Shown piece by piece: positions 1 to 8,444 of a stretch of 20,927 nt of DNA (positions within the stretch are counted from its first letter, which is position 1; every line of letters starts with the position of its first letter). The DNA comes from an uncultured Lachnospiraceae bacterium (GTDB taxonomy: Bacteria > Bacillota > Clostridia > Lachnospirales > Lachnospiraceae): NCBI GenBank assembly GCA_902797785.1, contig CADBUD010000060.1:1-20927 (forward strand), in the 5' to 3' direction. Below the pieces are notes generated by a model. The model made no database searches. It was not told the origin of the DNA and worked only from the letters and a program-made list of their open reading frames with translations. The position numbers and the translations under genes are program-made.

Positions 1-14
1 AATACGACCGAAGG

Positions 15-87
15 GAGTATTTGCACTCTGTGTGCCTTCGGTATGTGCATTTTGTTGCTATGAACAGCAGAGCTGTGAATAGTAACG
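15..87 (+). repeat. Left arm of 73-bp terminal inverted repeat
   Basis: The reverse complement of 20855-20927 matches this stretch at 72 of 73 positions; the only difference is A at 69 against G in the other copy. Identity stops exactly at 87 on the inner side. The inner half is an imperfect palindrome: 12 of 15 positions pair between GTTGCTATGAACAGC (54-68) and its partner around 72-86, with a 3-nt loop. A diverged partial copy lies at 15487-15525. It carries no ORF and looks like a dispersed intergenic palindromic repeat. That it is dispersed genome-wide is inference. Confidence 0.9.
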
Positions 88-103
88 TAGGTCTGCGTTT
101 TTT
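67..103 (+). terminator. Possible terminator formed by repeat plus flank
   Basis: GCAGA (67-71) and CT (73-74) can pair with AG (89-90) and TCTGC (92-96), followed by G and six Ts (98-103). The 5' half of the stem belongs to the terminal repeat and the 3' half to unique flanking sequence. It would end transcription entering from the left before the L,D-transpeptidase gene. The stem is short and the loop long, so this is tentative. Confidence 0.35.
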
Positions 104-141
104 ATGAAAGGTGGTTTGATTGTAAAAGGAGGATATCTGGA

Positions 142-1593
142 ATGTCGGACAGGAAAAAAATAAAAATTGCGTTTTGGCTGGCGTTAATTGTATTAGCAGT
201 TACCCTGGTGGGCAGTTATATCTGGGGCATATTCTATTTTAGAACGCATTTTCTTCCAAAGACATCGATCAATGGGCATTCTGTCAGTGGAATGACAGGG
301 GAACAGGCCTTTAACAAACTGAGAGAGGCAGCGGATCAATACAGCTTATCAATTACTGATCTGGATGGGGAAAAGACCTATCTGTTCGGTTCTGATTTTG
401 ACTATACATATTTGTTCGATGGAAAGGTCAATATGGCCATTTCCCAGCAAAATGTCATGGCATGGCCTGCAGCATTATTTACTTCCATTCAAGAAGAAGA
501 GTTTTCCATGACGGCCAAGTTCGATGAAACAAAACTGTCGAACTTGGTATCGGAGCTTCCTTGCTTAAAAAATGAGAATATTGTTCATCCACAGGATGCC
601 CGAATCGACATGACAGAAAATGGCTATGAAATTATTCCTGAGGTAGAGGGAAATGAACTGGATCAGGCACTGGTGCAGGAAAAAATTTTGGAGGCCGTAA
701 AAGAGGAGAGCACCTCGATTCTCTTAGATGATTCATTTTATAAACGTCCGACAATTACCTCGACAGATGAGAGTCTTACTTCTGTCATGGACAATATCGA
801 ACATTATTTGAGAGCGACGATTACCTACGAATTTGACGGTTGCGAGGAAAAAATCGACCGGGCGACCATCAGTAAATGGCTGATTCTGAAAAAAAGCGGA
901 AAGGTATCTCTTGATAATTCCGCGATTCAGGCATTTGTTCAGTCTCTTGCCAGCAAGTACAATACTTACGGAGATGTACGCGAATTCGCAACGTCTTCCG
1001 GGGACACGATTGAAATCGGTGGTGGAGACTATGGATGGGTCATAGACAAAGAAAAAGAATACAAACAGATCAAAAAAGAATTAAAGGCCGGAAAGGCTGT
1101 TGAGAGGAGCTTTATTTTTTCCCAGCGTGCCTTTGAAGACAGTTTTCATGACATTGACGATACCTATGTTGAAATTGATATGACAAAACAGCATCTTTGG
1201 TATTATAAGGATGGATCACTGATTACAGAAACGGATGTCGTGACCGGGAATATCAGCCGTGGGAACGGTACTCCGGATGGAATTTTCCGAATCCAGTATA
1301 AAAAGAGTCCGGCTGTTTTGGTTGGTGAGACCTACCAGTCAAATGTAAATTTCTTTATGCCGTTCTGTTATAATGTCGGTATACATGATGCCAGCTGGAG
1401 GGGTTCCTTTGGTGGAGATATTTACAAGTATTCCGGTTCTCATGGCTGTGTCAATGTTCCATATGAGGCAGCACAGACAATTTATGATAATATTGAGGAA
1501 GGTACTCCTGTCATTGCATTTTACCGTGACGAGGTTCAGCTCACCGCAGAAAATGCAAAAATTTCAAATGCCTACTCCTATGTAGGTGACTAA
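142..1593 (+). CDS. Membrane-anchored L,D-transpeptidase (YkuD family)
   Basis: 483-residue protein with the layout of an Ldtfm-like peptidoglycan cross-linking enzyme, which forms 3-3 cross-links between stem peptides outside the membrane. A short basic N terminus precedes one membrane segment (about residues 9-31). Two regions resembling PG_binding_4 domains follow (about 40-200 and 220-335), then a YkuD catalytic domain (about 340-464). The active-site signature SHGCVNV is intact, with nucleophile Cys436 and His434, and an upstream HDASW supplies the other conserved histidine. The start is supported by AAAGGAGG nine bases upstream. A terminator at 1623-1663 suggests it is transcribed alone. 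The family assignment is firm; which cross-links it makes is inference. Confidence 0.93.
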   Translation: MSDRKKIKIAFWLALIVLAVTLVGSYIWGIFYFRTHFLPKTSINGHSVSGMTGEQAFNKLREAADQYSLSITDLDGEKTYLFGSDFDYTYLFDGKVNMAISQQNVMAWPAALFTSIQEEEFSMTAKFDETKLSNLVSELPCLKNENIVHPQDARIDMTENGYEIIPEVEGNELDQALVQEKILEAVKEESTSILLDDSFYKRPTITSTDESLTSVMDNIEHYLRATITYEFDGCEEKIDRATISKWLILKKSGKVSLDNSAIQAFVQSLASKYNTYGDVREFATSSGDTIEIGGGDYGWVIDKEKEYKQIKKELKAGKAVERSFIFSQRAFEDSFHDIDDTYVEIDMTKQHLWYYKDGSLITETDVVTGNISRGNGTPDGIFRIQYKKSPAVLVGETYQSNVNFFMPFCYNVGIHDASWRGSFGGDIYKYSGSHGCVNVPYEAAQTIYDNIEEGTPVIAFYRDEVQLTAENAKISNAYSYVGD

Positions 1594-1622
1594 ACAGGAA
1601 AGTTCCGGTCAGATCACAGGAT

Positions 1623-1663
1623 AAAAGGTAAGTTCCTATGGAAATGTTGGAAATTACCTTTTT
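1623..1663 (+). terminator. Rho-independent terminator after L,D-transpeptidase gene
   Basis: AAAAGGTAA (1623-1631) pairs with TTACCTTTT (1654-1662). The enclosed sequence contains a smaller TTCC/GGAA hairpin, and a T-rich tail follows (TTTTTCTCTTGTTT). It lies 30 bases after the stop codon. Confidence 0.65.
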
Positions 1664-1666
1664 CTC

Positions 1667-1695
1667 TTGTTTATGGAACACTTCCCAAGGATAAA
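1667..1695 (+). promoter_or_regulatory. Weak candidate promoter for ABC-F gene
   Basis: TTGTTT (1667-1672), a 17-base spacer and GATAAA (1690-1695) lie after the terminator and before the ABC-F start at 1731. Both hexamers are poor matches to the sigma-A consensus. The call rests mainly on position. Confidence 0.3.
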
Positions 1696-1730
1696 GAAGC
1701 AACTCAGAGAGTATAGAGGAGGAAAATGAC

Positions 1731-3632
1731 ATGATCTTGTCCTGTCATGCAGTGAAAAAATCATTTCAAGGAAAGGATGTACTAAAAGATATTTCCTTTC
1801 ACATAGAAGAACGGGAGAAGGCGGCCATTGTTGGAATTAACGGAGCTGGAAAGTCAACGCTCTTAAAAATTATTTACGGAGAACTGCCGTTGGAGGAAGG
1901 ACAGGTCACGATAGCGAAAGAGAAACGTCTGGGCTATCTGGCGCAGCACCAGAATCTGGAGGATACCTGTTCGATTTATCAGGAATTGTTAAAGGTTCGG
2001 GAGCATCTTCTACAGATGGAAGAACAAATGCGTCAGATCGAGCATGAGATGAAACAGGCCAAGGACGATGAACTGGAACAGATGATGGAGCAATATGCCA
2101 GGCTCAATCAACGATTTGAACAAGAAAATGGATATGCCTACCAAAGTGAAGTGACCGGTGTGTTAAAGGGTCTGGGCTTTACAGAGTCTGATTTTTCAAA
2201 AAAAATCAGCGAACTGTCCGGTGGACAGAAAACAAGGGTCGCACTAGGAAGACTGCTGCTTTCCAAGCCAGATGTGATAATGTTGGATGAGCCAACGAAC
2301 CACTTGGATCTTTCTTCAATCTCCTGGCTCGAATCGTATCTGTTAAATTATCCCGGAGCGGTATTGATTGTCGCCCATGACCGATTTTTCTTAGACCGGA
2401 TCGTGACCAAGGTCATCGAAATCGAAAATGGTGTATCTCAGACATTTTCCGGAAATTATAGCGCCTATGCCGAAAAGAAAAAACAGCTTCGGGAAGCAAA
2501 ATTAAAAGCTTACTTTAACCAGCAGCAAGAAATCAAGCACCAGGAAGAGGTCATTGCAAAGCTGAAGCAATTCAACCGGGAAAAGTCGATCAAACGGGCA
2601 GAAAGCCGGGAGAAGATGCTGGGTAAAATCGATGTGCTGGAAAAGCCGCAGGAGCTAAATGAAAAAATGCGCCTGACACTGACGCCAAGGTCCGTGAGCG
2701 GAAAGGATGTACTGTCTGTTAGAGGGTTGAAAAAAAGTTTTCCTCCGGTCACGCTGTTCAAGGATCTTAATTTTGAAATTTCCAGAGGAGAACGTCTGGC
2801 ATTGATTGGAAAGAACGGAACAGGAAAGACAACGATCCTGAAAATCATCAATAATATGATACCGGCTGATTGTGGGGAGGTTGCTTTGGGGGCGAAGGTT
2901 CAGATTGGATATTATGATCAGGAACAGCAGGTTCTGCACGAAGAAAAGACTCTGTTCGAAGAACTGCAGGACGATTATCCGACCAGATCAAATACAGAAA
3001 TCCGAAATATTCTGGCAGCATTTTTGTTTACCGGGGAAGATGTCTTTAAGCGAATCAAAGACTTAAGTGGTGGTGAAAGAGGCAGGATTTCTCTTGCAAA
3101 GCTGATGATGTCAGAGGCAAATTTTCTGATTTTGGATGAGCCGACGAACCATCTGGATATTGTTTCAAGGGAAATCCTGGAACAGGCACTCTGCCAATAT
3201 GAGGGAACGGTCTTTTATGTATCTCATGATCGTTATTTCATCAATCAGACCGCAACCAGAATTTTGGAGCTTGAGAACCAAAATCTGGATGTCTATTTGG
3301 GCAATTATGAATATTATCTGCAAAAAAAAGAAGAAAAACAGCAAAAAACAGAAGAACAGAAACTAGAGGCCGGAAAAAAAATAACAGAGGGAAAGCTGGA
3401 GTGGCAGAAGAAAAAAGAAGAGCAGGCAAAAATCCGAAAACGTGAGTCAGATTTGAAGCGGACAGAGCAGGAAATTGATGCCCTGGAGCGTCAAATTGCC
3501 AACATCGAAGAACAACTGAGCCTTGAAGAGGTCTATACTGATCCCGGTCGCCTGCTTGCACTCTCAGAAGAAAAGAAGGAAGCAGAACATCGCTTAGAAG
3601 CGCTGTTGGAATTATGGGAGATGCTTGCATAA
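1731..3632 (+). CDS. ABC-F family ATPase (YdiF-like)
   Basis: 633-residue soluble protein with two ABC ATPase domains and no membrane segment, as in ABC-F translation factors that act on the ribosome. Domain 1 has Walker A GINGAGKST (35-43), signature LSGGQ and Walker B with LDEPTNHLD. A charged linker rich in Lys/Glu/Gln follows, then domain 2 with GKNGTGKTT, LSGGERGR and a second LDEPTNHLD. The C-terminal ~100 residues are a Lys/Glu-rich coiled coil, as in YdiF/Uup-type members. The start has GAGGAGG about 9 bases upstream; an ATG at 1726 in another frame hits a stop after two codons. Whether it is housekeeping or gives antibiotic protection cannot be decided from the sequence; the general YdiF-like layout favours housekeeping. 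Confidence 0.93.
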   Translation: MILSCHAVKKSFQGKDVLKDISFHIEEREKAAIVGINGAGKSTLLKIIYGELPLEEGQVTIAKEKRLGYLAQHQNLEDTCSIYQELLKVREHLLQMEEQMRQIEHEMKQAKDDELEQMMEQYARLNQRFEQENGYAYQSEVTGVLKGLGFTESDFSKKISELSGGQKTRVALGRLLLSKPDVIMLDEPTNHLDLSSISWLESYLLNYPGAVLIVAHDRFFLDRIVTKVIEIENGVSQTFSGNYSAYAEKKKQLREAKLKAYFNQQQEIKHQEEVIAKLKQFNREKSIKRAESREKMLGKIDVLEKPQELNEKMRLTLTPRSVSGKDVLSVRGLKKSFPPVTLFKDLNFEISRGERLALIGKNGTGKTTILKIINNMIPADCGEVALGAKVQIGYYDQEQQVLHEEKTLFEELQDDYPTRSNTEIRNILAAFLFTGEDVFKRIKDLSGGERGRISLAKLMMSEANFLILDEPTNHLDIVSREILEQALCQYEGTVFYVSHDRYFINQTATRILELENQNLDVYLGNYEYYLQKKEEKQQKTEEQKLEAGKKITEGKLEWQKKKEEQAKIRKRESDLKRTEQEIDALERQIANIEEQLSLEEVYTDPGRLLALSEEKKEAEHRLEALLELWEMLA

Positions 3633-3653
3633 CCATATGAGATATATTATAAT
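3625..3653 (+). promoter_or_regulatory. Sigma-A-type promoter of the rex operon
   Basis: TTGCAT (3625-3630), a 17-base spacer and a perfect TATAAT (3648-3653). The -35 overlaps the end of the ABC-F gene. Transcription would begin near 3660, leaving a short leader that contains the AGAAGGTG ribosome binding site of rex. No clear Rex operator (TTGTGANNNNNNTCACAA-like or TTGTTAA-type) overlaps it. Confidence 0.75.
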
Positions 3654-3677
3654 GAACTCAAAAGAAGGTGTAGTATT

Positions 3678-4337
3678 TTGACAGAAAAAAAGATTTCGAA
3701 GGCTGTGATCGCACGTCTTCCCCGATACCACCGATATCTCGGGGAGCTGATGACGCAGGGAGTCGAAAGAATTTCTTCCACAGATCTTGGTCAAAGGATG
3801 AATATCAAGGCCTCACAGATCCGTCAGGATTTGAATTGCTTCGGTGGCTTTGGGCAACAGGGATATGGATATCATGTTGCCAGCCTTTATGAGGAAATCG
3901 GCAAGATTTTAGGAATCAGCCACCAGCACAATATGATTGTGGTCGGAGCTGGAAATCTGGGACAGGCATTGACCAATTATGTATCCTTTGAAAAGAATGG
4001 TTTCATCATCCGGGGGCTATTCGATATTAATCCCTTGATGAAGGAGCTGTCCGTCCGTGGAATTAAAATCCGGATGATGGATGAAATTGAAGAGTTCATC
4101 AAGGAAGAGCATATTGAGATTGCCACTTTGACTCTCCCAAAGTCAAAGGCAGAGGAAACGGCACGACGACTGGTGGACTGCGGAATCCGCGCAATTTGGA
4201 ATTTTGCCCATATCGACTTAAAGCTTCCTGCAGATGTCGTGGTAGAAAATGTGCATCTTTCTGACAGTTTAATGACACTTTCTTATCGCTTGGAAACAGC
4301 AGAACTTTTGAATGAAAAAGGACGTGAAGCAGAATGA
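3678..4337 (+). CDS. rex: Redox-sensing transcriptional repressor Rex
   Basis: 219 residues, the usual size of Rex, a homodimer that binds operators when NAD+ is high and releases them when NADH rises. It controls fermentation and respiration genes. Residues 1-80 form the winged-helix DNA-binding domain; the recognition-helix region IKASQIRQDLNCFG (43-56) is highly typical. The Rossmann NAD(H) domain begins with VVGAGNLG (GxGxxG at 90-95), and the C-terminal swapped helix is present. The start is a TTG codon (3678-3680) with AGAAGGTG 8 bases upstream; no ATG gives the complete N terminus. It is the first gene after a strong promoter and overlaps the next gene by 4 bases (ATGA), suggesting coupled translation. 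Confidence 0.95.
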   Translation: MTEKKISKAVIARLPRYHRYLGELMTQGVERISSTDLGQRMNIKASQIRQDLNCFGGFGQQGYGYHVASLYEEIGKILGISHQHNMIVVGAGNLGQALTNYVSFEKNGFIIRGLFDINPLMKELSVRGIKIRMMDEIEEFIKEEHIEIATLTLPKSKAEETARRLVDCGIRAIWNFAHIDLKLPADVVVENVHLSDSLMTLSYRLETAELLNEKGREAE

Positions 4338-5008
4338 GCACAGAAAAATCAGCAGAGGATTTTAAGGAATCGTTAAAAGGGAAAAAGGTTCCGGTTCTGA
4401 CCTTGGATACAAAATGGCATCAGCTTTTTAGAAAAAATGGAAAAACAGAAAAAATCAACCAGCTCGAAGAAGAGGTCAATGAACTATTAAAGCGGCAGGG
4501 AAAGCTCAATAATGAAATCCAATCCATGAAAAAAGAAAAAATGAATTTGATGAACGGCATCGTAAAAAACATGGATGAAGCCAATAACGAGTCGGAGTCT
4601 GATGGGCAGGATGGCATTCTTTCTCAAAATCAGGAAAAGATCAAATCTATTAATGAGACCATTGAACAGTACGAGGATGAGCTCTTAGATCTGCCGATTT
4701 TTATTCGGGATGCCAATGAGAAGCTCATGCTTGAGGGGATGGATATCTTTTATCATCAGTTGATGGAAATGGCAGAGCATGTCAGTGAAATCGATGAATG
4801 GATCAAAAAAATCCGGGTAGAGCTAAAGAAAAATATCATCCGCAAGCAGGAAATGGAAAAGCAGAGTCAGCTGATCTATCAATATCTTCACAGTATTTTC
4901 GGTCCGGAAATCGTTGAGGTGTTCGACATGAAATATATGCATTCTCTGGCACAAAAGTATTCCGGTGTGCTTGAGGAAAACAATCCGAAACAGGAGGGAA
5001 AGGGGTAA
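4334..5008 (+). CDS. Unknown coiled-coil protein in the rex operon
   Basis: 224 residues, no signal peptide or membrane segment, so probably cytosolic. I do not recognise a named family. A short N-terminal segment with the hydrophobic stretch VPVLTLDTKWHQLF (19-32) leads into a heptad-rich helix (about 37-82). An acidic linker follows (NESESDGQDG, 85-94), then a second helical region (about 98-182) and a less polar tail (183-212, containing IYQYLHSIFGPEIVEVFD). It overlaps the rex stop by 4 bases and lies 24 bases before a single-pass membrane protein, so all three are probably co-expressed. A scaffold or partner for the membrane protein is possible but unproven. Confidence 0.8.
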   Translation: MSTEKSAEDFKESLKGKKVPVLTLDTKWHQLFRKNGKTEKINQLEEEVNELLKRQGKLNNEIQSMKKEKMNLMNGIVKNMDEANNESESDGQDGILSQNQEKIKSINETIEQYEDELLDLPIFIRDANEKLMLEGMDIFYHQLMEMAEHVSEIDEWIKKIRVELKKNIIRKQEMEKQSQLIYQYLHSIFGPEIVEVFDMKYMHSLAQKYSGVLEENNPKQEGKG

Positions 5009-5032
5009 AATCAGAAAAGAGGGAGGAGCTAC

Positions 5033-7147
5033 ATGGCTCAGATCAAGAAAAATCAAACGAAACACAAGGTGAGACAAAAGAAAGAAAAAATAAGAAAATC
5101 CCACTCGTACAGCAGTCGTAATTTTAATATCGGAGTGGTTATTTTTCTCTTTCTTCTATGTTATATCCTGGTCTATCTCGTGATGTATCATCTAAAGCCT
5201 AACATGAAAACTTACGAGGTAGAATATGGGGGACTCACGAAGGAGCTGGATTATACTGGACTGGTTCTTCGCGATGAAATGATGGTAGCCGCAGCGGAGA
5301 ACGGGTATATCAGTTTTTATGTAAATTCAGATGACCGGGTCGGCAGTTCTTCGACAACCTATACGGTAGATGAAACGGGAGAAATTTATACGACATTGAA
5401 CCAAACGACATTCCAGAACAGTACCTTGTCCGAGGAAGAGCTGTCCTCCCTTCAGGAGCATCTCAATCAGTTCAAAAATGAATTTTCAGATCTTTCTTTT
5501 GATGCGGTGTATCGCTTTCAGACAGAATTATCAGAAGAGGCATTAAAATCAATGAATATGGAACAGTTGGAGGCCGTTGCTTCAGAAAATGGAACTGCGA
5601 TTGATCGAAATTCCTTCCATATCCATAAGGCCGAGACTCCCGGCATTATCGAATTTTATTCTGACGGTTTCGAACATCTGCCTGCAACATCGACAGAATC
5701 CGCCATTGATGCCTTTGAACCCGATATGCTTGATGACAGTAAGTATCAGGCAAAAAATCTGCGGGATTTTGCGTCAAAGGATTCAGAAGAAGGAATTCCG
5801 ATGAATTCCGTGGAGGCGGGACAGGAAATCTATAAGTTGATTACCAGTGAGACCTGGAGCATAATCATCGCCCCGGAGGAGACAGTACTAGATCAGATTT
5901 TGAATTACGCAGAAAGCAATTCGAACTATATCAATGTTTCCTTTCTTATAGACGGGACTTCCTGCAATGCAAGGGTCATCCCCTTTGAAAAAGACCAAAC
6001 AACATATTTAATGCTGGAGTTTCGTACTTCGATGATTCGGTATGCACAGAGGCGCTATCTGGATATTCATTTAAATCTGGATGATGAGAAAGGATTAAAG
6101 CTGCCAAATACGGCTGTGGTATATCGGGGATTATATAAGGTTCCGATAGAGTACTATAACAGACCGTCGGAAGAAGCAGAACCGGATGCCAGTGTGGAAA
6201 CAGTCACAGAAGCAGCTGTGACAGAAGCAGCGGAAGCGGCTGCCACCGATGCAGAAGCAGTCGTGACAGAATCGGCGATTGAGGCAACAGACTCTGCCCT
6301 AGAGGCGGTGAAAACGATGGAGGGCTTCATTCTCCAGACAACGGATTCCTCTGGAAACGCAGTATTTGAAAATGTTCAGCCAATCATTGCCTATACCGAT
6401 GATGATTATTATTATTTTGATACGACAGAATTTTCAGAAGGGGATCTGCTGTATTCGGTAAAAGACCAAACTGCTTATCCGGTTTCCCATAAAGAAAATT
6501 TTTATGGAGTATATAATTTTACCAGAGGTTATCCCGTATTCCGTATCATCGATCTCATTTCGTTCAACGATGATTATTGTATTGCTGCTGATGATTTTCC
6601 ATACAGTATTTCTCAGTATAACAGGATTCTTCTAGATGCGCATGTCCTAAAAGATGGTGATGATACCTATTTTAACAAAATGGATCCAGAAAAGGTCTAT
6701 GCGGATATAAAAGAAAAAATGCAGGTACGTAGTATGGAGGAAATGTCGGATAGACCGCCGTCAGAGGTTCCGGATGCTCAGGATGAGGCGGTAGAAGAGC
6801 TCGACACGAAGAAAAGCAAGAAAAAGAAAAAATCCTCAAAAGCAAAGAAGTCAGAGGAAGCCGTCCAAAGCGAAACTGGTAATGACGAAATTGAAACAGA
6901 CAATTCCATCGAACCGGATCAACCAGCCGCAGATACGGGACAATCAGGAGAAAGTGATTTGACTGGAAACGGCGGTGAAAGCGGTGTTGAAGGTTCTGCT
7001 GTAGAGGGCGGTGATGGTGGAACGACCGGTGAAGGCAGTGATACTGTCGCCGCGGATCCTAGCGCAGCGGATTTGAACCAGGGATCAGAATCAGAAGGAA
7101 CGGGAATATCAGACACGCAGGAGCCGGTACAAAACGGAACCGAATAA
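5033..7147 (+). CDS. HlyD-like single-pass membrane protein with long disordered tail
   Basis: 704 residues. A basic cytoplasmic N terminus (1-30) precedes one membrane segment (about 31-53). The region after it (67-117, GLTKELDYTGLVLRDE) resembles the barrel/biotinyl-lipoyl start of HlyD-type membrane fusion proteins. Globular sequence runs to about 375 and again from about 428 to 590. Two low-complexity segments stand out: an Ala/Glu/Thr/Val-rich insert (about 378-426) and a C-terminal tail with a lysine run (595-612) followed by an acidic Gly/Ser/Asp/Glu stretch to 704. No ABC transporter or outer-membrane partner is nearby; its neighbours are yggS and sepF, favouring a role at the envelope or division site over export. 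GGGAGGAG supports the start. Family identity is moderately sure, function unknown. Confidence 0.75.
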   Translation: MAQIKKNQTKHKVRQKKEKIRKSHSYSSRNFNIGVVIFLFLLCYILVYLVMYHLKPNMKTYEVEYGGLTKELDYTGLVLRDEMMVAAAENGYISFYVNSDDRVGSSSTTYTVDETGEIYTTLNQTTFQNSTLSEEELSSLQEHLNQFKNEFSDLSFDAVYRFQTELSEEALKSMNMEQLEAVASENGTAIDRNSFHIHKAETPGIIEFYSDGFEHLPATSTESAIDAFEPDMLDDSKYQAKNLRDFASKDSEEGIPMNSVEAGQEIYKLITSETWSIIIAPEETVLDQILNYAESNSNYINVSFLIDGTSCNARVIPFEKDQTTYLMLEFRTSMIRYAQRRYLDIHLNLDDEKGLKLPNTAVVYRGLYKVPIEYYNRPSEEAEPDASVETVTEAAVTEAAEAAATDAEAVVTESAIEATDSALEAVKTMEGFILQTTDSSGNAVFENVQPIIAYTDDDYYYFDTTEFSEGDLLYSVKDQTAYPVSHKENFYGVYNFTRGYPVFRIIDLISFNDDYCIAADDFPYSISQYNRILLDAHVLKDGDDTYFNKMDPEKVYADIKEKMQVRSMEEMSDRPPSEVPDAQDEAVEELDTKKSKKKKKSSKAKKSEEAVQSETGNDEIETDNSIEPDQPAADTGQSGESDLTGNGGESGVEGSAVEGGDGGTTGEGSDTVAADPSAADLNQGSESEGTGISDTQEPVQNGTE

Positions 7148-7164
7148 AGGAGGAAAATAAAGGA

Positions 7165-7854
7165 ATGATAGAAGAAAATCTAAAACATGTCAGAGAAAAA
7201 ATCTTGGAGGCCTGCCAAAAAGCAGACAGGGATCCCTCCGAAGTGACGTTAATCTCTGTCAGTAAGACAAAGCCTATAGACCAGCTGATGGAAGCATATC
7301 AGGCAGGCAGCCGGGACTTTGGGGAAAATAAAGTCCAAGAGATTATGGATAAATATGATGCTATGCCGCAAGATGTAAAATGGCATATGATTGGGCATCT
7401 GCAAAGAAATAAGGTCAAGTATATCATCGATAAAGTATGCCTGATTCATTCCGTTGATTCCTTTCGATTAGCACAGGAAATCAGTATCCAGGCACAAAAG
7501 AAAAGAGTACCGGCAAATATTCTGATCGAAGTCAATGTGGCAGGTGAAGAGAGCAAGTTCGGTGTATCAACAGAGGATGTCCTTCCCTTGGTGGAACAGT
7601 CAGCTTCGCTGCCGAACATTAAGGTCTGCGGATTGATGACAATCGCGCCTTTTGTAGAAAATCCAGAAGAAAATCGCAAATATTTTCGAATTTTAAAGCA
7701 AATTAGTATTGACATTGGAAGAAAAAACATTGATAATGTAAATATGGAAATTTTATCCATGGGAATGACAAATGATTTTCAGGTTGCTATTGAGGAAGGT
7801 GCTACGATGGTTCGAGTCGGAACCGGCATCTTTGGAGAACGAAATTATAATTAG
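7165..7854 (+). CDS. yggS: YggS/YlmE-type PLP homeostasis protein
   Basis: 229 residues, usual for the COG0325 (YggS/PROSC) family. These proteins bind pyridoxal 5'-phosphate in an alanine-racemase-like TIM barrel and keep vitamin B6 and amino/keto acid pools balanced; they have no established enzymatic activity. The PLP lysine lies in SVSKTKP (Lys34). Other family motifs are FGENKVQE, WHMIGHLQRNK and the C-terminal SMGMTNDFQVAIEEGAT with RVGTGIFG. A strong AAAGGAGG site precedes the ATG. It stands directly before sepF, the order ylmE-ylmF known from Bacillus and other Gram-positives. Confidence 0.94.
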   Translation: MIEENLKHVREKILEACQKADRDPSEVTLISVSKTKPIDQLMEAYQAGSRDFGENKVQEIMDKYDAMPQDVKWHMIGHLQRNKVKYIIDKVCLIHSVDSFRLAQEISIQAQKKRVPANILIEVNVAGEESKFGVSTEDVLPLVEQSASLPNIKVCGLMTIAPFVENPEENRKYFRILKQISIDIGRKNIDNVNMEILSMGMTNDFQVAIEEGATMVRVGTGIFGERNYN

Positions 7855-7872
7855 AAGAGGAGAGAATGTTTC

Positions 7873-8406
7873 ATGAGCGCTATGGCAAAATTTAAAAAAT
7901 TTATTTACGGTGGTGCAGAAGACGTAGATGATGAATATGTAGACTATGATCCTGAGGAGTTTACAGAAGAGGAATACGAAGATTATGATGATGAAGCATA
8001 TGAAGATGACGAAGCAGAAGAGTATGCTGGCAACAGCGGTTCCCGTATGAGCGATGGGAAATCAGGAGTAAAAAAATCGCCAAAAGGAAAGTCTCAAAAT
8101 CGCCAGATCAAGAGCCGTGATATCTGTGTGTTCAAACCGACTTCTACCAATGACATGCGGACTATTTCTCAGAGTCTTATCAATGGGACTTCAATCCTGC
8201 TAAATCTGGTTGGCATGGATGTTCGGGAAGCACAGAGAATCATTGATTTTGTATCCGGAGCATGTTTCGCTGTAGACGGAAACTTCCGAAAGGCAGAAGA
8301 TTGTATTTTTGTAGTTACTCCAAAAAATGTAGATATCTGTGGCGATTTGCAGGATGCATTAAATGGAGAGCTCGGAGTTCCGGAAATTCAGACAGATGAT
8401 TTTTGA
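7873..8406 (+). CDS. sepF: Cell division protein SepF
   Basis: 177 residues. SepF anchors FtsZ filaments to the membrane and aligns them at the septum. An amphipathic N-terminal helix (MSAMAKFKKFIYG, 1-13) is the membrane anchor. A strongly acidic Asp/Glu/Tyr linker (16-52) and a basic Ser/Lys stretch (59-80) follow. The SepF core is at about 82-158 (VFKPTSTNDMRTISQSL, TSILLNLVGMD, RIIDFVSGACFAVDG, FVVTP). AGAGGAGAG lies about 10 bases before the first ATG; a second in-frame ATG is codon 4. The linker is unusually acidic for the family. It follows yggS by 18 bases, a conserved pairing. Confidence 0.95.
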   Translation: MSAMAKFKKFIYGGAEDVDDEYVDYDPEEFTEEEYEDYDDEAYEDDEAEEYAGNSGSRMSDGKSGVKKSPKGKSQNRQIKSRDICVFKPTSTNDMRTISQSLINGTSILLNLVGMDVREAQRIIDFVSGACFAVDGNFRKAEDCIFVVTPKNVDICGDLQDALNGELGVPEIQTDDF

Positions 8407-8444
8407 TTTCTGGTTCAAAATCAGTCTTGGAAAGGATAACGAAT

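Noticed and set aside
3633..3677. Rex operator at the rex promoter
   Set aside because: No convincing TTGTGA-type or TTGTTAA-type palindrome is present near the -35 or -10.
5577..5804. Plus-strand 75-residue ORF in another frame of the HlyD-like gene
   Set aside because: It lies wholly within a well-supported long gene and has no start signal.
8403..8444. TTG start of aroB overlapping the sepF stop
   Set aside because: The ATG at 8445 has a good ribosome binding site and gives the normal family length; the extra 14 residues show no conserved feature.
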